Assembly: GCA_004369085.1 (NCBI GenBank)
Contig: ML210193.1
Location: 62,001-126,000 of the forward strand
DNA from: Coprinopsis marcescibilis
Taxonomy: Eukaryota > Basidiomycota > Agaricomycetes > Agaricales > Psathyrellaceae
Direction of reading: 5' to 3'
Length of the DNA stretch: 64,000 bases
The notes beneath the pieces were generated by a model. That model was not told the origin of the DNA. It saw nothing but the letters and a program-made list of their open reading frames with translations, and made no database searches. Positions 23,988-37,399 of this stretch are shown in pieces. The first letter of the stretch is position 1. Every line of letters starts with the position of its first letter. The translations under genes and the position numbers were made by a program.

Positions 23988-25861
23988 GGTATGACTGTGT
24001 TGGGAAAGTTCAAACTATGGGAAGGGGAAGGTATAGAGGTGCTTCGCTGTGGACGCGCTTTAAATGCGATCCTCCGAATCCAGGTTTGTGATAACTTTGA
24101 TTCGAACACGGCGCTAATAAGTCACATACCAACTGCACGTGTCAGGAAATGCTGATGTTGACGCACCTCTGTGCCCGGGGGTCAGCGTCATAAAGCAAGT
24201 GGAAGAAGTTCGCGTCACTTTCGATTCTCGAACTCGCTCTCGTATGTGTGACGTGATGTCACGGCTAGTTTCGTTACGAGTTTTACTGGGCGCGTGCCGA
24301 GAGTTATCGTTTATTGCGTTTCAGGGGTTAGCAAAACGCTCAGTATGAGCATTCGAGACGATTTAAAGTTGCCTTTGGAAGGAAATATTGAAATCGCGAC
24401 GTAACAAGTCTGTACTCAAAGCTCACCGCGTTTACTAGTGTCAGCGACAAGATGTAATGGCATTGAATCACACTCTTTCGAAAAGATGATACTCCGAGTC
24501 CTTTGCCCGTATTTGGGAGGTGACCTTCCCATCGGAACCTCGCAAGTCCACAAACCGGGCGGAGACTTGCAACTCTCGAAATGAAGAGTCCCAGCTACAC
24601 GCCGCACAATCCCTTCACTATGGGCGATCGAAGCTGACGCAAAGCTTGCAGTGAGGCGTGTGTGCACCTCGGGGCCTCGAAGTCACTGTGCCGTGAGCGG
24701 TCACCACACACACACAAAAAAAGATTGATGTTACCTTTTTCAACAGAATACGAGGTCGCTTCTGGTGGTTTCGACACATATGCCAGTGTATGGCAGACTG
24801 GGCCGTCGGATCATGCCACCATTCTCCGATGGCGGACTCACGCTGCACTGTGGGTGCTTGTAGACGTCTTAATTGTCTCTCTCTTTCATTCCTGGGCGAT
24901 GAAGTACTTGCTGAGGGAGATCTCTGGCAGTGCGGCTCATCTATTGTTCGGTTTGCCTGGCTTGAAGTAACCCATCCACTCCGCTGTTCAGCATCAAACA
25001 AGATGCCCACAGCGAGGGGCGCTTTTGAGGGTGTCAACGATCCAGACGATCCTTTTCAAAGACGAACATACGGTTGTTAGGTGTAGTGCTGTAGACTTGA
25101 CATCTTGTTGTTCAACATTTTGCAGATTTGCTCGGGTTACTTACTGACGAAATGAAAGCAAGTGTCCTGTGTGTTTCAGGCTCATCCTGATTCCTTGCCT
25201 TGTCTAGCGATGACTTCCTATGAACCTTTAGTTGTCAGCTCAAGGTACTTGGCCAGTGGAGGATAGGAAAGCACCAATTGCAATTGGGAGGCGCCAGGGA
25301 AGCTTGGATCGCCATCCCCGAATAGAATTGATACATAGGTCCGACTTAGCCCCTGTCCCTGTGACGCTATGGCAACGGTAGCCTCCATGCAGAAGGCACC
25401 GCCAGATGTTTTCTGCCCAAGGCAAACCTGGAGGACTCGTTTGTACAGGCATATTCATGTCTATAACACAACAAAAGGACAAAGACGGAAGGCCACTACT
25501 GCTGGTTTCTAGTGAGACAAAAGGGCTGTGAGAGGTAATCATTAATCATTTTTCAGGGTGAAGTGTTTGGGTGATGGACAGGGCAACGGACTGGTTTCGT
25601 GCAATTGTTACCTTGTGAGTGAGCGTGCATGATGATGGCGGATTGCAAAGCCGCTTAGACTTGCTCTCTGATCACTACTGCCTTCTTCTCAATCCCTAGG
25701 TCTACCGACAGCGCCTTGAGCGGCTATCAGCGTTGCCCAGTGCCGGCTATTTTGTGTGTCTGCTGCAATCTTGTACGAGCAGGCCTCAACCGCCTTCGCT
25801 GGTAGCTGTTTTTAGGGCTGTGGTGGCCACCACAATCGAATAAATCACTCTAGCCTGAAGG
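23988..25861. other. Divergent promoter region, no supported gene
   Basis: It separates the oxygenase starting at 23987 (minus) from the phosphatase starting at 25862 (plus). Short frames on both strands around 24416-25542 overlap each other and resemble no family. The last 150 bp before 25862 are the probable phosphatase leader. Confidence 0.45.
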
Positions 25862-28721
25862 ATGTTGACCCAGGATCCACCTATGGTCAAGACCCCACTC
25901 TCGGGCAAACGTTTTCGACCCCCAACCCTCGATATATCCCAGGCAGTTGAACGGAAACCGTCTATTCAGCTCGAGATTGGCCCGACGCCTGTCAAGCGCC
26001 GCGCTGACCAGGGCGACGACTCGGACTCTGACAGCGACAACGACGTCTTTGAAGACACCCTTCAGCTCTCGTCGCCAGACTCTGCAGAAGGCGACAGGTC
26101 CGCCATCACCTCTGTATTCAAGGCTGCGGATGTCATACCAGACATGGGTGGGGCAGAGTTCGAGAAGGAGCTGGCAGATCTGGACGAGCTGAGGAAGAAC
26201 GTGAAGGAGAACCTCAAACTTCGACCGATACGCTCGAGAAACAACCTCAGAGTTGACCCGTCGCTAGGCGAAATCCCGGTTCCCCTGCCCTCGTCATCAT
26301 CGAAGTCGGGGACCTTCCCGCCGCCGCCAGACTCTTCATCATCCACCGCATCCTGGAGCGAACGCATCCCAGAGTCGGCTCTATCGTCCTACTTTACGCC
26401 TCTATCCGAGACACCTTACAACAACAACTTCTTCCCCGAATCGAGCAATGGTGTTCAGCCACAAATACAATTCACTGCGGAGCCAGTACCAGTCGCAGTA
26501 CCCACGACGAATGGCGCCACTACTCCACGCCCACCACCCGCCGCGATCTCTGCAAAAGCCCTTAGCCAACGTCTGCATTCAAACAGAAGGCCGCTATTGA
26601 TTGATGCAAGGTCCCTAGCCGCGCACGAGGCGTTTCACATACGATCGAGCATCAACATCGCGATACCATCACTCATCCTCAAGCGATGTAAAAAGCCAGG
26701 AGGCGGGTTCCAGACGCTCAGTTCATTGCAGCAGTATGTCACTACGGAACAGGGCAAGGCGATTTGGGGTGATCTTATGGGGCAGGGCGGGCCTTGGGAC
26801 GGAGATGTGGTGATATACGACGACGACATGAACATAAAGGATCAAAACAACGTCGGGTCGACGGCATGGGCCATTATACCCGTCATTTCACCACTTTTGA
26901 GTTATGGCATTGTTCATTACCTTGATGGTGGAATCTCATCGGCTGGCCATGATCCCGACTTGCAGACATTAATCCTCTCGGGAGAAGAGGCGACCAGTCC
27001 GGATCTGCCCCCGCTAGGATCTGGGGCCCAAGCATCGTCGTCGCATCAGCCAGTACAACAAAAGAAGAAGGGAGGTGCAGGGCTGTTTCAGTTGGATACG
27101 CAAACAACGTACCGGTCCAGACAATTGCCTGAATTGGAGCTTTCTTCTGCAGCCTCTGCGAATCCATCGTCGACCCTCACTCTTCCACCTATCCCCCGTT
27201 CACCTTTACCAATGATGCCCGTATCATCTTCATCGTCTTCCTCGGGATCCCTCAGCTCCTCGACAAATACTTCACCAGACCTGAATAGCCAGGTTAATAT
27301 CATCGATTCCACCCCGTCGCCCCCACCATCTTCGTTGGCGGGATTCCGAAGACCTCCACCTCCCCGCCGACCGAGCGCCCCTAATCTTCGACAGCTCGAT
27401 ACCAGGTCCATGGAGCGGATCAATACCAACCTTCCCAAGCTGTCTCTGCGCACGAAACCAATGCGGTCGGCTACCCTTGGAGCCCCACCAAGTCTGACTC
27501 TCCAGCTGCCTAATTCGCCGTCACACCTTAAACTGGCGCATTCAACGCATTCTCCCAGTTCTCCTGGTGCAAGAGGACCGGCTTCGGCCTACCCGTCTAC
27601 GGATTATGGGAGCTACATGACGCCCTATTTTACGCCTCCTCATACGCCAAAGCCTATGTTCACCTTTGATATCACCGCGCCTTCGACGCCTTCAAGACAG
27701 CGCAGTTTTGGGTTTGCCTCGATTCCGGACCCTCCGCCGACTGCTCGACCTGAAGGAAGCTTTGATGCTCCGCCCACGACAGAAGAGGAGGATGCGTTCC
27801 CGCACTTCACTATCTCGACTATCTTGCCGAATTTCCTGTTCCTGGGCCCAGAGTTGACGACCCCTGATCATGTGAAAGAGATTAAGGCGTTGGGTGTGAA
27901 GCGGATATTGAACATTGCGGCAGAATGTGATGATGATCAGGGGTTGGGCCTTCGGGATGACTTTGAGAAGTACCTCAAGATCCCTATGAGGGATACGGTG
28001 GAGGAGGATAACATCACGAGGGGTGTTCGGGAAGTTTGTGATTTCTTGGGTGAGTTTTGGTTGTCTTGTTCATTCTTTTGGTTGGGTTCTCAAGTGTTGT
28101 TCTTTCCAATTATCGCGATGATTAGATGATGCCAGATTACATTCCGCCCCCACGTATGTGCACTGCAAGGCTGGCAAGTCTCGATCTGTGACTGCGGTGA
28201 TGGCGTACTTGATTCATGCCAACCGATGGACGCTTTCGCGAGCGTATTCGTTTGTGCTGGAGCGGCGGAAGGGCATCTCGCCGAACATTGGGTTCGTTTC
28301 GGAGCTTATGAACTTTGAGGAGCAGGAGTTGGGGAACAAATCTGTGGGGGTGCAGCCGACTGCGCCTAATTCTGGGGCGAGTGCAGATGGACAGGATGGG
28401 TTTGCGGCGGCTGCGAGTGGGGGACACCCGTCGGGGAGCAGCGTCAACAGCGGGCATGGGATGAGGAGTCAGAGGTCAAGAGCGCATGTTAGGGATAGTC
28501 TGCCGCCTGCGCTTGGGATGGAGGGGATTATATCCATTGATGGGCCAATGTCTGCAGGGGGACTGCTCGACCGTGTTATTGGGGATGCTGGGAATGACAT
28601 GGAGATCAAGGATGCGTCTGGCAGATACCGTCATGCTAGGAGAGCACCGGTGAATGAAAACACGCTGCAGCCTATGCGTCGGGTCAGCAAGGCTGGCTTG
28701 GAGAGCTTGATACAAGGGTAG
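25862..28721 (+). CDS. Rhodanese-like plus dual-specificity phosphatase (MAPK-phosphatase type)
   Basis: Two exons: 25862-28049 and 28126-28721; 2784 nt, 927 residues. Residues about 230-375 form a rhodanese/Cdc25-like domain (RPLLIDARSLAAHEAFHIRS, then GDVVIYDDDMN) in which the loop expected to hold the catalytic Cys has Asp residues instead, so it is presumably a non-catalytic docking domain as in MAPK phosphatases. Residues about 640-790 are a dual-specificity phosphatase: NFLFLGPELTTPDHVKEIKA, KRILNIAAEC, IPMRDTVEEDN (candidate general acid Asp) and the P-loop HCKAGKSRS with Cys about 743. The linker and N terminus are Ser/Pro-rich. By family it should dephosphorylate phospho-Thr and phospho-Tyr of a MAP kinase (Msg5/Pmp1-like role); which MAPK is unknown. 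The intron falls just before the P-loop. Confidence 0.92.
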
Positions 28722-29014
28722 ATCCTTGCATTTATTAATCATCTGTTGTGTTGAGATTTTGAGATTTTGACTCTTTTTTTCTTCTTCGTTATTGCTTCAG
28801 ACTACATACCTCTCACTTTTTGTATTGAGTATCACCGCAGTATATATTTCATTTCATTTACAACAGACGTCGGCTTTTACGGGTTCCCGGCAAGGCCGAG
28901 ACGCCCAATGGTCGATGCTGATGTAATGCCAAGGGAGGTGATCATGTTGGCTGATAATCAGAATGTTTTCAAGGGATCACATAACTGCATACAAGGTCAT
29001 CACCGTACTCCACG

Positions 29015-30564
29015 ATGAGCAAGACCCTTCACGCCAAACGGTCCCTGGCCAAGAACGCTTACGGACATCGAGTCGACTCACCAGCATACGACGCATCGGA
29101 GGAGGACAATGACTACCCGCTTACGGATGATAGTGTTAGCGGCCAACAGCGAAGTGGAAGGAATAACTTTGTGCCAGCGTCGGGATCTACCTCAAAGCAT
29201 CAACAGCAACAGCAGTCTCAGCACCACCAGCCTACAACTCCCCGGTCTCGCGCTTATATCCCTCTCAGCGACTCTGACCAGTACAGGTCTGGCATAGATT
29301 CACCCACGTACGACGGAGACGTAGAGAGCAGTGCCACAACCACCGGACTTGGCCTACGTGTGTTTGGAGCAACTCCCATACACGACAGTAATAGCATTAA
29401 TACCCTTGATAATCACACTCATCACACAAGAATGGGTGTCACGTCAAGCTCGAGCCAGCGAAAGGTTTCCCCCCCATCTTCGGCATCTCCTCTTACATCC
29501 AATGGCAACTCTCCGAGGATACTACCCTACGCTCTGACTGAGCCTGCTGTTGCAGATATATCGGCCTCGACGTTCAATCCCGCGTCGCTTACCCCGGAGG
29601 ATATCCAGGCGTTTGTGAGGAAGGCGATTGATGATGGGCCGGATGGCGAGGTTGACCTCGGCTTTGACGAGAAGGATTTGACCAAGGAGATTGGCAAGCC
29701 CAGGGAGAAGAGGGGGTACCAGATCAACGAGCCCCCTGCAGACAGGCCTATCAGGGTCTACGCCGATGGTGTCTATGATCTCTTTCACTTTGGGTGAGTC
29801 CGCCCTCTTCTTTTTCGTGGTACTGGTTATCTGATCTACTTGGATTATATGCTAGCCATGCTCTGCAACTTCGCCAGGCGAAATTGTCGTTCTCCAACGT
29901 TTATCTGCTGGTAGGTGTCAATTCGGACGAGCAGGTGCATACGCATAAGGCGATGACGGTTATGACGCATGCTGAGAGGTGAGTTGCAATTTTTGTGGAG
30001 CGGACGCGCCAGGTCGATCTGTATCCAATCTAACGGTGTTCCAAGGTTAGAGGCAGTGCGCCATTGTCGTTGGGTAGACGAGATCGTGCCCACTGCCCCG
30101 TGGGTAATCACGCAAGAGTTCTTGGATGAGCATCAGATTGACTATGTGGCGCACGATGAGGAGGCATATCCAAGCGCTGGTGTGGAAGATGTTTACGGCT
30201 ATGTGAAGAGCGTCGGTGAGTCCTTTTCCGAATTTCTGCTGGACGTGTTTTATAATATCTTGCAGGTAAATTCTTCCCTACTCGGAGAACGCCTGGTGTG
30301 TCGACTTCGGACCTTCTTGGTCGTATTGTCAGCGGCTATAGGAATCGAAACTTTGATGCAAAGCTGGTGAAGATCGGTAGAGAAGAGCTGAAGGCGGAGG
30401 GGAGTGAATATGATGGGATTAGCAGGCAGGGAAGTCGGATTGGGAGTCGGATTGGGAGCAGGAGAGGCAGTATCAGTGAAGGAACGGCTGCGGGCGTGTC
30501 TGTCGTCGTTATTGGTGCGGATGAGAATGAGAATGAGCAGGATAAGAAGGAGGAATCGAAATGA
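29015..30564 (+). CDS. PCT1: Choline-phosphate cytidylyltransferase
   Basis: Four exons: 29015-29793, 29856-29978, 30046-30215, 30266-30564; 1371 nt, 456 residues. Makes CDP-choline from CTP and phosphocholine, the rate-setting step of the Kennedy route to phosphatidylcholine. Seen: a long Ser/His/Gln-rich N-terminal extension, then [20 protein letters not shown] (nucleotidyltransferase HxGH at about residues 258-261), [56 protein letters not shown] and the signature RTPGVSTSD (about 364-372). The tail carries a short [13 protein letters not shown] repeat suited to phosphorylation; a long amphipathic lipid-sensing helix is not obvious. The gene starts about 290 bp after the phosphatase gene, in the same direction. 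Confidence 0.96.
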
Positions 30565-31020
30565 TATCATTCTGAATATTAACTTGTGTACAAATGGCCA
30601 ATATATATGTATGTGCTTCTTTATCTTGGTTTTAGCGGAGGCAATTCTTTATGTGATGGATCCTTGGCGGGTTATACTAACTTTGGGTAGACTCGGATGG
30701 GCACTAGAGGCGCGAAGGACTCGCTATTGTAGAATCTCTGCTGTTTTTATTACCATTATAACGAATGTAAAATCAGGTGATCGCGATTGGACACACGAAC
30801 TCTCTGTGTGCGTACTCCGACGTGGACTGAATATTGAATAGGAGCAAAGGGATACTTGATCAGCAGCGAGTTTGTACCTGAAGAGCGATTCGCCGATCAT
30901 CACAACGATGACCAAACGATGACTATCACAAACGGTGACAATCTGCACGCCAAAATGGATATTTATAGCGCTATGTACGGACTTGTTCGCTCGCCTGGAC
31001 ATGCCCCCTCGTCACCCGAA

Positions 31021-31046
31021 TGACCCCTGCTTTGAAAGCAGGGTCA
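31021..31046. repeat. Near-perfect inverted repeat (hairpin)
   Basis: TGACCCCTGCTTT is followed after one base by AAAGCAGGGTCA. The arms pair with a single bulged C. Confidence 0.85.
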
Positions 31047-34000
31047 CTTGTGCGGTACTTCTACTACATTTGCTTTGGTGTTACCCACACCCTGTCTTTG
31101 GCTGTGCCAGTGGTGGGTTCTGGAAGATGGATCATGGCGCAGAGTAGCACATATGTGGCGCTACTGCAAGTGACTGCTGTCGAATGCCAGAAGGTTAATT
31201 TTGAATTTTGGATCATGTATGGGGACCGAGACGGCCTTGATCACGAGTATCGCTGGGTGAGAGGGTCGCGCTGCCAGTGTCAGATTGGATTCAGAGTGCC
31301 GTCACTTAGCGCCGTACTGTGCCGGTGGGTAATTGCTGGCCTGATTATGACTTGAGTTCTTTTCCTCGCTCCGAGTTGCGAAGGGCGGATGTACTAGTAG
31401 GAAGTTGGAAGTTGGGAAGGGAAGGGAAGGGAAGTATGTTGCTGGTTGGTGTAGTAACTTAGGCGCTCAGGGAGCACTCGAGTCGGAAGGATCGTTTCGG
31501 TTCGAAGAATCAAGATCCAGGCCGCCATGGTTCACCGGTTCGACGGGATGACGATGTTACCTTGATTTGCATCTTTGTGCTTGACAACGTTTCCAGTTGA
31601 AATACGGTCCCTGGAACCTATGGTCAGACGTGTTGGAGTCCAGTGGCGTAGGATGACATTGACTGGGCCACTGCGAGTTATGCGACGTAATTATAACTTT
31701 TAGGGGCTTCACGTACGCATTTACGTATCAGGTGCTCCTTGCTATGTTGGCCTTCGTGGGATGAGGAGACGAGAGAATCACGCACACATGTAGAGTATCA
31801 TTTGCAGCGTGACTATCGCCGTGTTCATCGCCGGATTGGAACTCGAGTACTTCTAGCTGGAAACCGTGGGATGAGGAATCTTTCTCATGCAAGTTGCTAA
31901 TAAACAGGATAATTACAAACCAGTTGAGAGCGAATGCTGTTTCGAATGAGGACCTCCGACTAGGACTCCACCATGACAATGGGCATGATTCCTCGGATCG
32001 GTGTAGGGTATTTATAGGATAAGGTTCGGTAGAGAACTTACTTGGGCGACGTTCCGTGTCAAATTTTAGATGAGAAGGATACGTTGAAGATGTGTCTTGC
32101 TGACACCGTGACTTTGGCGCTGGACTTGTGGTGAACGATGTACAGGAACCTTCGTTTCGGGGTGCTGTTCTTCCCAGAGGCGTAGCTAGTAAGCAGCCCC
32201 AGGCGTAGACAGCTCAACGATGATCCTCCTTACCTGGCGAAGAGAATTTGAGAACCAGGTGATCTCGGACATGCCACGGTAGCTTGGGAGGATAGATCGG
32301 ATGCATGTGTGGGAGAGAACGTAGCCAGACTAGGAGTGTTCTCATAAACGAGACTTGGAAGCGATAAGATTACTCAAAAGGCGCCGGGTGCAATCTTGTC
32401 GAATGGGAGCTGGTGGGTCTGGTGGATCGATGTTGGACCAGTCTGTCGATACTGAACATTGAGTTAAATGAAGGGGTGTTTAACGGCATCCGATTCGGAG
32501 GGAAGAGGAAGGTAGTAGTAATGTAGGAGCTTGTGGGAGTTGAATGGGAGCTTTTTCTGACGGCTGCGGGCGGGCTGCTGCGGCTCACGCCATGTTTCAC
32601 GAGCCGCTTTGGTCGCCTGCTTTTCCTGGGATAGTGAGTGTCCGTCTGCAGCGTTGCGTGGGCTATAGAGGCTGTAAACGATCGATGGTGGACGTTGAAC
32701 TGGGAAGAAGCATCGACAGTGTGCTCCCAAGGGTTAATGGATTTTGCCATCCAATCATCCGACATCGTTGTAGGTTCTCATGGCGCCAAGTTGGGCTGCA
32801 GGATAAATATACGGGGAAGAAGAAGGGGAGAAGATATGACGAACAGACCACGGAGACAGTGTCTGGGGACCTTTGGGATAGTTAATGGAGTCAATTGTTG
32901 AGATGCCTGTGAACATGCTCGGCCGAGGAAAGGTGCAATGCACGATAGGAAGAAAACGAGGCGTTCCAGAAAGCTATATGCTTGACGGTGGCTTGCCAGC
33001 TGTGGAAACATATTCATTTCACCGGCTGATAGAAATCGTAGGAATAAGCCGAAATGTGCGGCTGACCTGCTAGGAGAGGAGAGCAAGCGAAATGGGTAAG
33101 GTGAAGGAGGCTCGTGGGCAAGTTGACATCCAGGCAATAACCATTGTTGACGAATAGAGCGATTGCGAGTCAAACTAACTCACGAGACCGCGGGTTTGTG
33201 TTGCTGGGCTGAATGGTATCATGGCTGTACATGTATTGTATCAGAGTTTAGCCTTTTGAAGGTTGTAGAAGTCAGTAGAAAGCAGCCAGAAAGGGGATGA
33301 GCTGACAAAACAGGAAGCTGGGCATGGCAGGCTGGGGCCGAGTTGTCCATATCGCATCGCAAAACCGAGACAGGAAAGAAGAAAGTCAATGGATACCTGC
33401 CATGACTCGGTCCTGTCGGATGCATCCTGCGAAGTAAGGCCATTATCGATGGTCGACCATGAGAGAGGGCCTGATAGATATCTGTACCGTACCTTTGGGA
33501 GTGGCTTTTCTGCGAGAGGGACAGTATTAACTTGCCATTAGATCGGCGAGAGAAGGAAGATGGGCGTTGATAATAGGACGAGAACCTTCGTTGGAGTCTG
33601 AAGAATTAACCATGTAACTGCCCGAATTTCTTCACCGTTGAGTACTCGAGACAGTTTAGGGTTCGCCCGAAGCCACCATCAGAACATGAGGTTCCTTTCT
33701 CAGCTTGGTTTTCCCGATGGCTTTGGAGAATCGTTCTGAGTCAGTATTAGAGTGCCGATAAGGACTTTTAACTCGCCTCGGTAATGAAGTATGCGAATTC
33801 AAGGAACCCTGGAATCGGAGGAGGAGAGTAGGGGTGAAAGAAGCGGAAGCGATGTGGGCCGACTCGGGTTAGCGGTGGCGAGCAATCGGGCAGTTGGTAC
33901 TTGGGCATGTCCAATCGAAGACATAGAGACTAGTGGTGAAGGAGCTCAGGGTCGCTAAGTATTTCGGGATCCCTGAGTTGTGCACACACAGCTCGGAGAT

Positions 34001-35099
34001 ACCGCTTTTGGGAACTGTGTGCTAACAACATGAGTGTGCACTGCGACTGCTAATGTAGCATGCCCGAAGAGGCTCCCACTGGGAGTATCTAGGTGGGTGT
34101 TTATGCCTCCAGATAGCCAGCATGTTCTACGACCTGTTGTGAGGAGTTGGATGATAACGGCGGTAGAGGACTGATGTGAGCTCTTGAACAGTCGAAGTCG
34201 TGTGAGCCGGCGGGAAGATTTAAACACGGCATTGCGCGTTTATATATAAAAACTGTATACTCGTAGACGAGAAGTCGAAGTAGGAGCTGTAAAAATTTAA
34301 GTGACAGAATTCCGCCATGTCCGGTAGGCTGACTGGTAGAGATTGTTGCCCAGAACGATGGGGTTGGGACCTTGGTGTTGATATCGCAGCTTCCATTTGG
34401 AGACTATATTGATCAGTACGTGAAAATTTGGAAGCTAGATACCGTGGGCGACATATTACCATTTAGATAACATGTTAAAAGTTGCATATTCACCCCGTTT
34501 CCAGTCGTGGACCTTTGGGAGAAAGCCTACCAGCCGAAGACCCATTTCCGATGGTCAAGATGCCTCAGGGACAAACAGTGCCAAATGATGGGAACGGCCA
34601 TGCGAATCGGACATGGACATGTCACTTGTCATCAGCCTGGGATGTCTTCAAGCCAGAAACATACTTTCCCTGCCAGTTTCGTCTTGTGACAGCGGAATTA
34701 TCACTCGTTATGAGCCAGCAGGGAGCATTGGTTGTCCTGATGACCTTTATGATGGAACTGGCCGACTGACACGACGATTTGACAGCGGCAAGCGGCCAAG
34801 GCCTCTGCGATGGATGACGCTACAATGTCCTGTGAGTATCTCGATATCCCGATTGCTGGGGGTTGTGTATAACGAAGAAGTCCTGATTAAATTGTCTCTC
34901 AGGTACATGGTTTCGGATGCATACAGACTCATGCGATAGCTCGGACTCTCTTTGGGATTCATTGCTATGTCTGGCACCTTCCCCATTAAACAGCCTTCAC
35001 CCTCCAAGCCCGTTCTTTCCCCAACCTAAATTGGGCTACGGATAGGACCTATCCACGGATTCGAATCTCGGTGGCGTTATAATGAAATGAGCACCAACG

Positions 35100-35107
35100 T
35101 ATAAATA
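35100..35107 (+). promoter_or_regulatory. TATA box of the P450 gene
   Basis: TATAAATA lies 80 bp before the chosen ATG at 35180, a suitable distance for a fungal core promoter with a short leader. Confidence 0.6.
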
Positions 35108-35179
35108 GGGTTGGTACAAACACCACCTTGGGCACTCAGAACAGTCCATCCTTCCACTCTTTCACTCCCCTTCACGGTC

Positions 35180-37399
35180 ATGATCGCTGGGAGTCTACAC
35201 CAATCGCTTCTCCTCAACATCGTCATTGGCGTAGTAAGTAACTCTATGTCCAATGAACCCTCGTCTCAACCCCGCTGAACCTCGTCGCCTGCAGGGAGCC
35301 CATCTATACTTCAAGAGATACGAGCCCCAGAACTACTGGAAGGTCGCCGCAGTTATTCTCTCTCTTCCTTTAGTTCCAGCTGCCGTCCTCGTTCCCCATG
35401 TTTCTTCGGTTGCATCAGCGATTGGTCTTGCGTTCGGGATCTTCTTTGCTTCGCTGTATTCGTCGATGATCCTATATCGGATTTCCCCCTTGCATCCTCT
35501 CGCTGGCTATCCCGGCCCCTTGCTATGGAGGATCACGAAGTTTGCCCCTGCGTGGTATGGAGCCAAAGGGAAGCATCATTTGCAGCTCAAGAAACTTCAC
35601 GAACGCTACGGCCCCATTGTCAGAATCGGTAAGTGATTAGCAAAGGCTATTATTCCGAAGTCGGCGAATTGACGTTTTCGGATTGATCTAGGGCCCAATG
35701 AATTGTCCATCGTGGACAAGGACATGATCCCATTCATTCTCGGCAACCAGGGGATGCCCAAAGGAACCTGTGCGTTTTCCCCGAGTCGCAGTTCCATTGC
35801 ATCTCTTTAGCTGAAAGAATTCGCCTGTGCAGTGTGGGAAGGCCGACGAATCTTGCGGTCCAAGAACTATAACGTCAATAATAGTATGGTCGCCGTCCGG
35901 GATTTGGACCGACACGCACAATTAAGGAAGCCATGGAACAAGGCGTTCGGAACGGGCCCTTTGAAGGATTACGAAGAGATGCTCACCCTGAGAGCTGGAC
36001 TTTTGGTGGATCGCCTGGAAAGTCACTGCAAGACTGACAGGGACCCCTTTGGTCGCGTCGACCTCGCAAAATGGTTCAGCTTCTTCTCGTAAGTTTTGAC
36101 AGTGCTTTATTAAAACGCTCCGTGCTCACAATTGCGGTAGCTTCGATTTCATGGGGGATATTGCGCAAGTATCAATTCATGTCGGTCTCGGCTCTTCTGT
36201 CTGACATTTTAATTAAAGGTTTGCGAGCGATTTCTCACATCTCCAGGACGGAGACGTTCATGGGTTCATCAAGAATATGGAAGATGCTCACTTGTAAGTG
36301 TCAGGGCGGCCTTAAGACCTGCAACACGGTTCTTACGGGAATTGCTGTAGCCTTCCAACAATTGTTCAACACATCCCATGGGCCGCTAAAGTCACACGAG
36401 CAACTCCTTTCATCGGAAGCAAATTACAGAAATTCGGCGGGTTTGCTCTTCAGCAAGCCAAGAAACGTGCGGAGAAGAAAATGCTACACAAGGACCTCTT
36501 TTACCACTTGGTATGTCTCCAAAATTTGCGTTCATGATGCGCCAACTGACGTTTGCTTTGCGCCTCTTCAGATTCAAGCCACCGATCCGGATCTCGCAGC
36601 TAACCCACTACCGCTTATCATGGCGAACACCATTTTGACAATTATCGCCGGCTCAGACACCACAGCATCAGGCCTCACCTCGCTTTTCTTCTTTTTGCTG
36701 CGCAACCCTGAATGCCATAAGCGCCTGCAACACGAAATTGACGAGGTAGCTCGCCTTGACCCATCTCTTAGTCCGGACAAGCTTGCTCAGGTTCCGTACT
36801 TGAATGCCGTGGTGTGCGTTTGTCAGATTTTCTTCTTGGGTTCGATTTGGAAAGTTCTGATGCTCCATGTTCTTATTTCCAGGAACGAGACCTTGCGACT
36901 GCATCCTCCGGTCGCGTCGTCGGTGCAAAGAGCACCGAAGATCGGAAGTGGAGGAAAGATGCTTGGATCCATGTAAGCCAAATTGTCTTATTTGGTTTGG
37001 ACTACGTCAGTTGACCGGGCCTATCTAAGGTTTTTGCCTGAAGGCACATGTGTGACGCTGCCACCTTACGTCTATCACCGCGATCCTCGATATTTCTCCC
37101 CGAACCCGGACACATTCTGGCCAGAGCGTTGGTTGAAGAATGCTGATGAGTCTGATGAGGAAAGCGTACTTGAACGTGCTGCGTTTATTCCGTTCGCGGC
37201 TGGACCCGCCAATTGTGCGGGGAAGCCGCTGGCGATGATGGAGCTGCGGTATGTGACTGCGTTGTTGCTTCGCAATCTTGATATTGCGTTCGATGATGGG
37301 TTTGACGCGTCGAGCTGGGAGGATACGTTGACCGATCGGTTGGTCCTGTGCAAGGGACCGTTGGGAGTCAAGTTCACAAAAAGGGCTCTCAAGCTTTGA
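35180..37399 (+). CDS. Cytochrome P450 monooxygenase
   Basis: Ten exons: 35180-35233, 35295-35628, 35692-35769, 35833-36088, 36141-36164, 36219-36293, 36351-36510, 36572-36813, 36883-36972, 37030-37399; 1683 nt, 560 residues, usual length. Membrane-anchored N terminus with hydrophobic segments (VILSLPLVPAAVLVP), proline hinge HPLAGYPGPLLWRI, oxygen-binding I-helix AGSDTT (353-358), ExxR as ETLR (410-413), PERW, and heme loop FAAGPANCAGK with Cys about 500. The usual Arg before the heme Cys is Ala, which I believe is common in basidiomycete P450s with the GPANC form. The intron after 36164 begins GCAAGT, a GC-AG intron; no GT alternative keeps the frame. Expected to be an ER monooxygenase using a P450 reductase; substrate unknown. 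The neighbouring SRPBCC genes are transcribed toward it. Confidence 0.95.

Larger units (their letters stand above)
30565..35179. other. Gene-poor stretch of 4.6 kb
   Basis: No frame is supported. Around 32370-33240 the minus strand has all three frames open for 60-130 codons, so no frame can be chosen. Other contents: a hairpin-forming repeat at 31021-31046, a GGGAA/GGAAGTT purine tract near 31405-31436, and a TATA box at 35100 belonging to the P450 gene. It may hold a non-coding transcript or an intron-rich gene I cannot resolve. Confidence 0.4.

Noticed and set aside
32370..33443. Several overlapping minus-strand frames of 60-131 codons
   Set aside because: All three frames are open and each can be chained with plausible splice sites, so no frame is supported.
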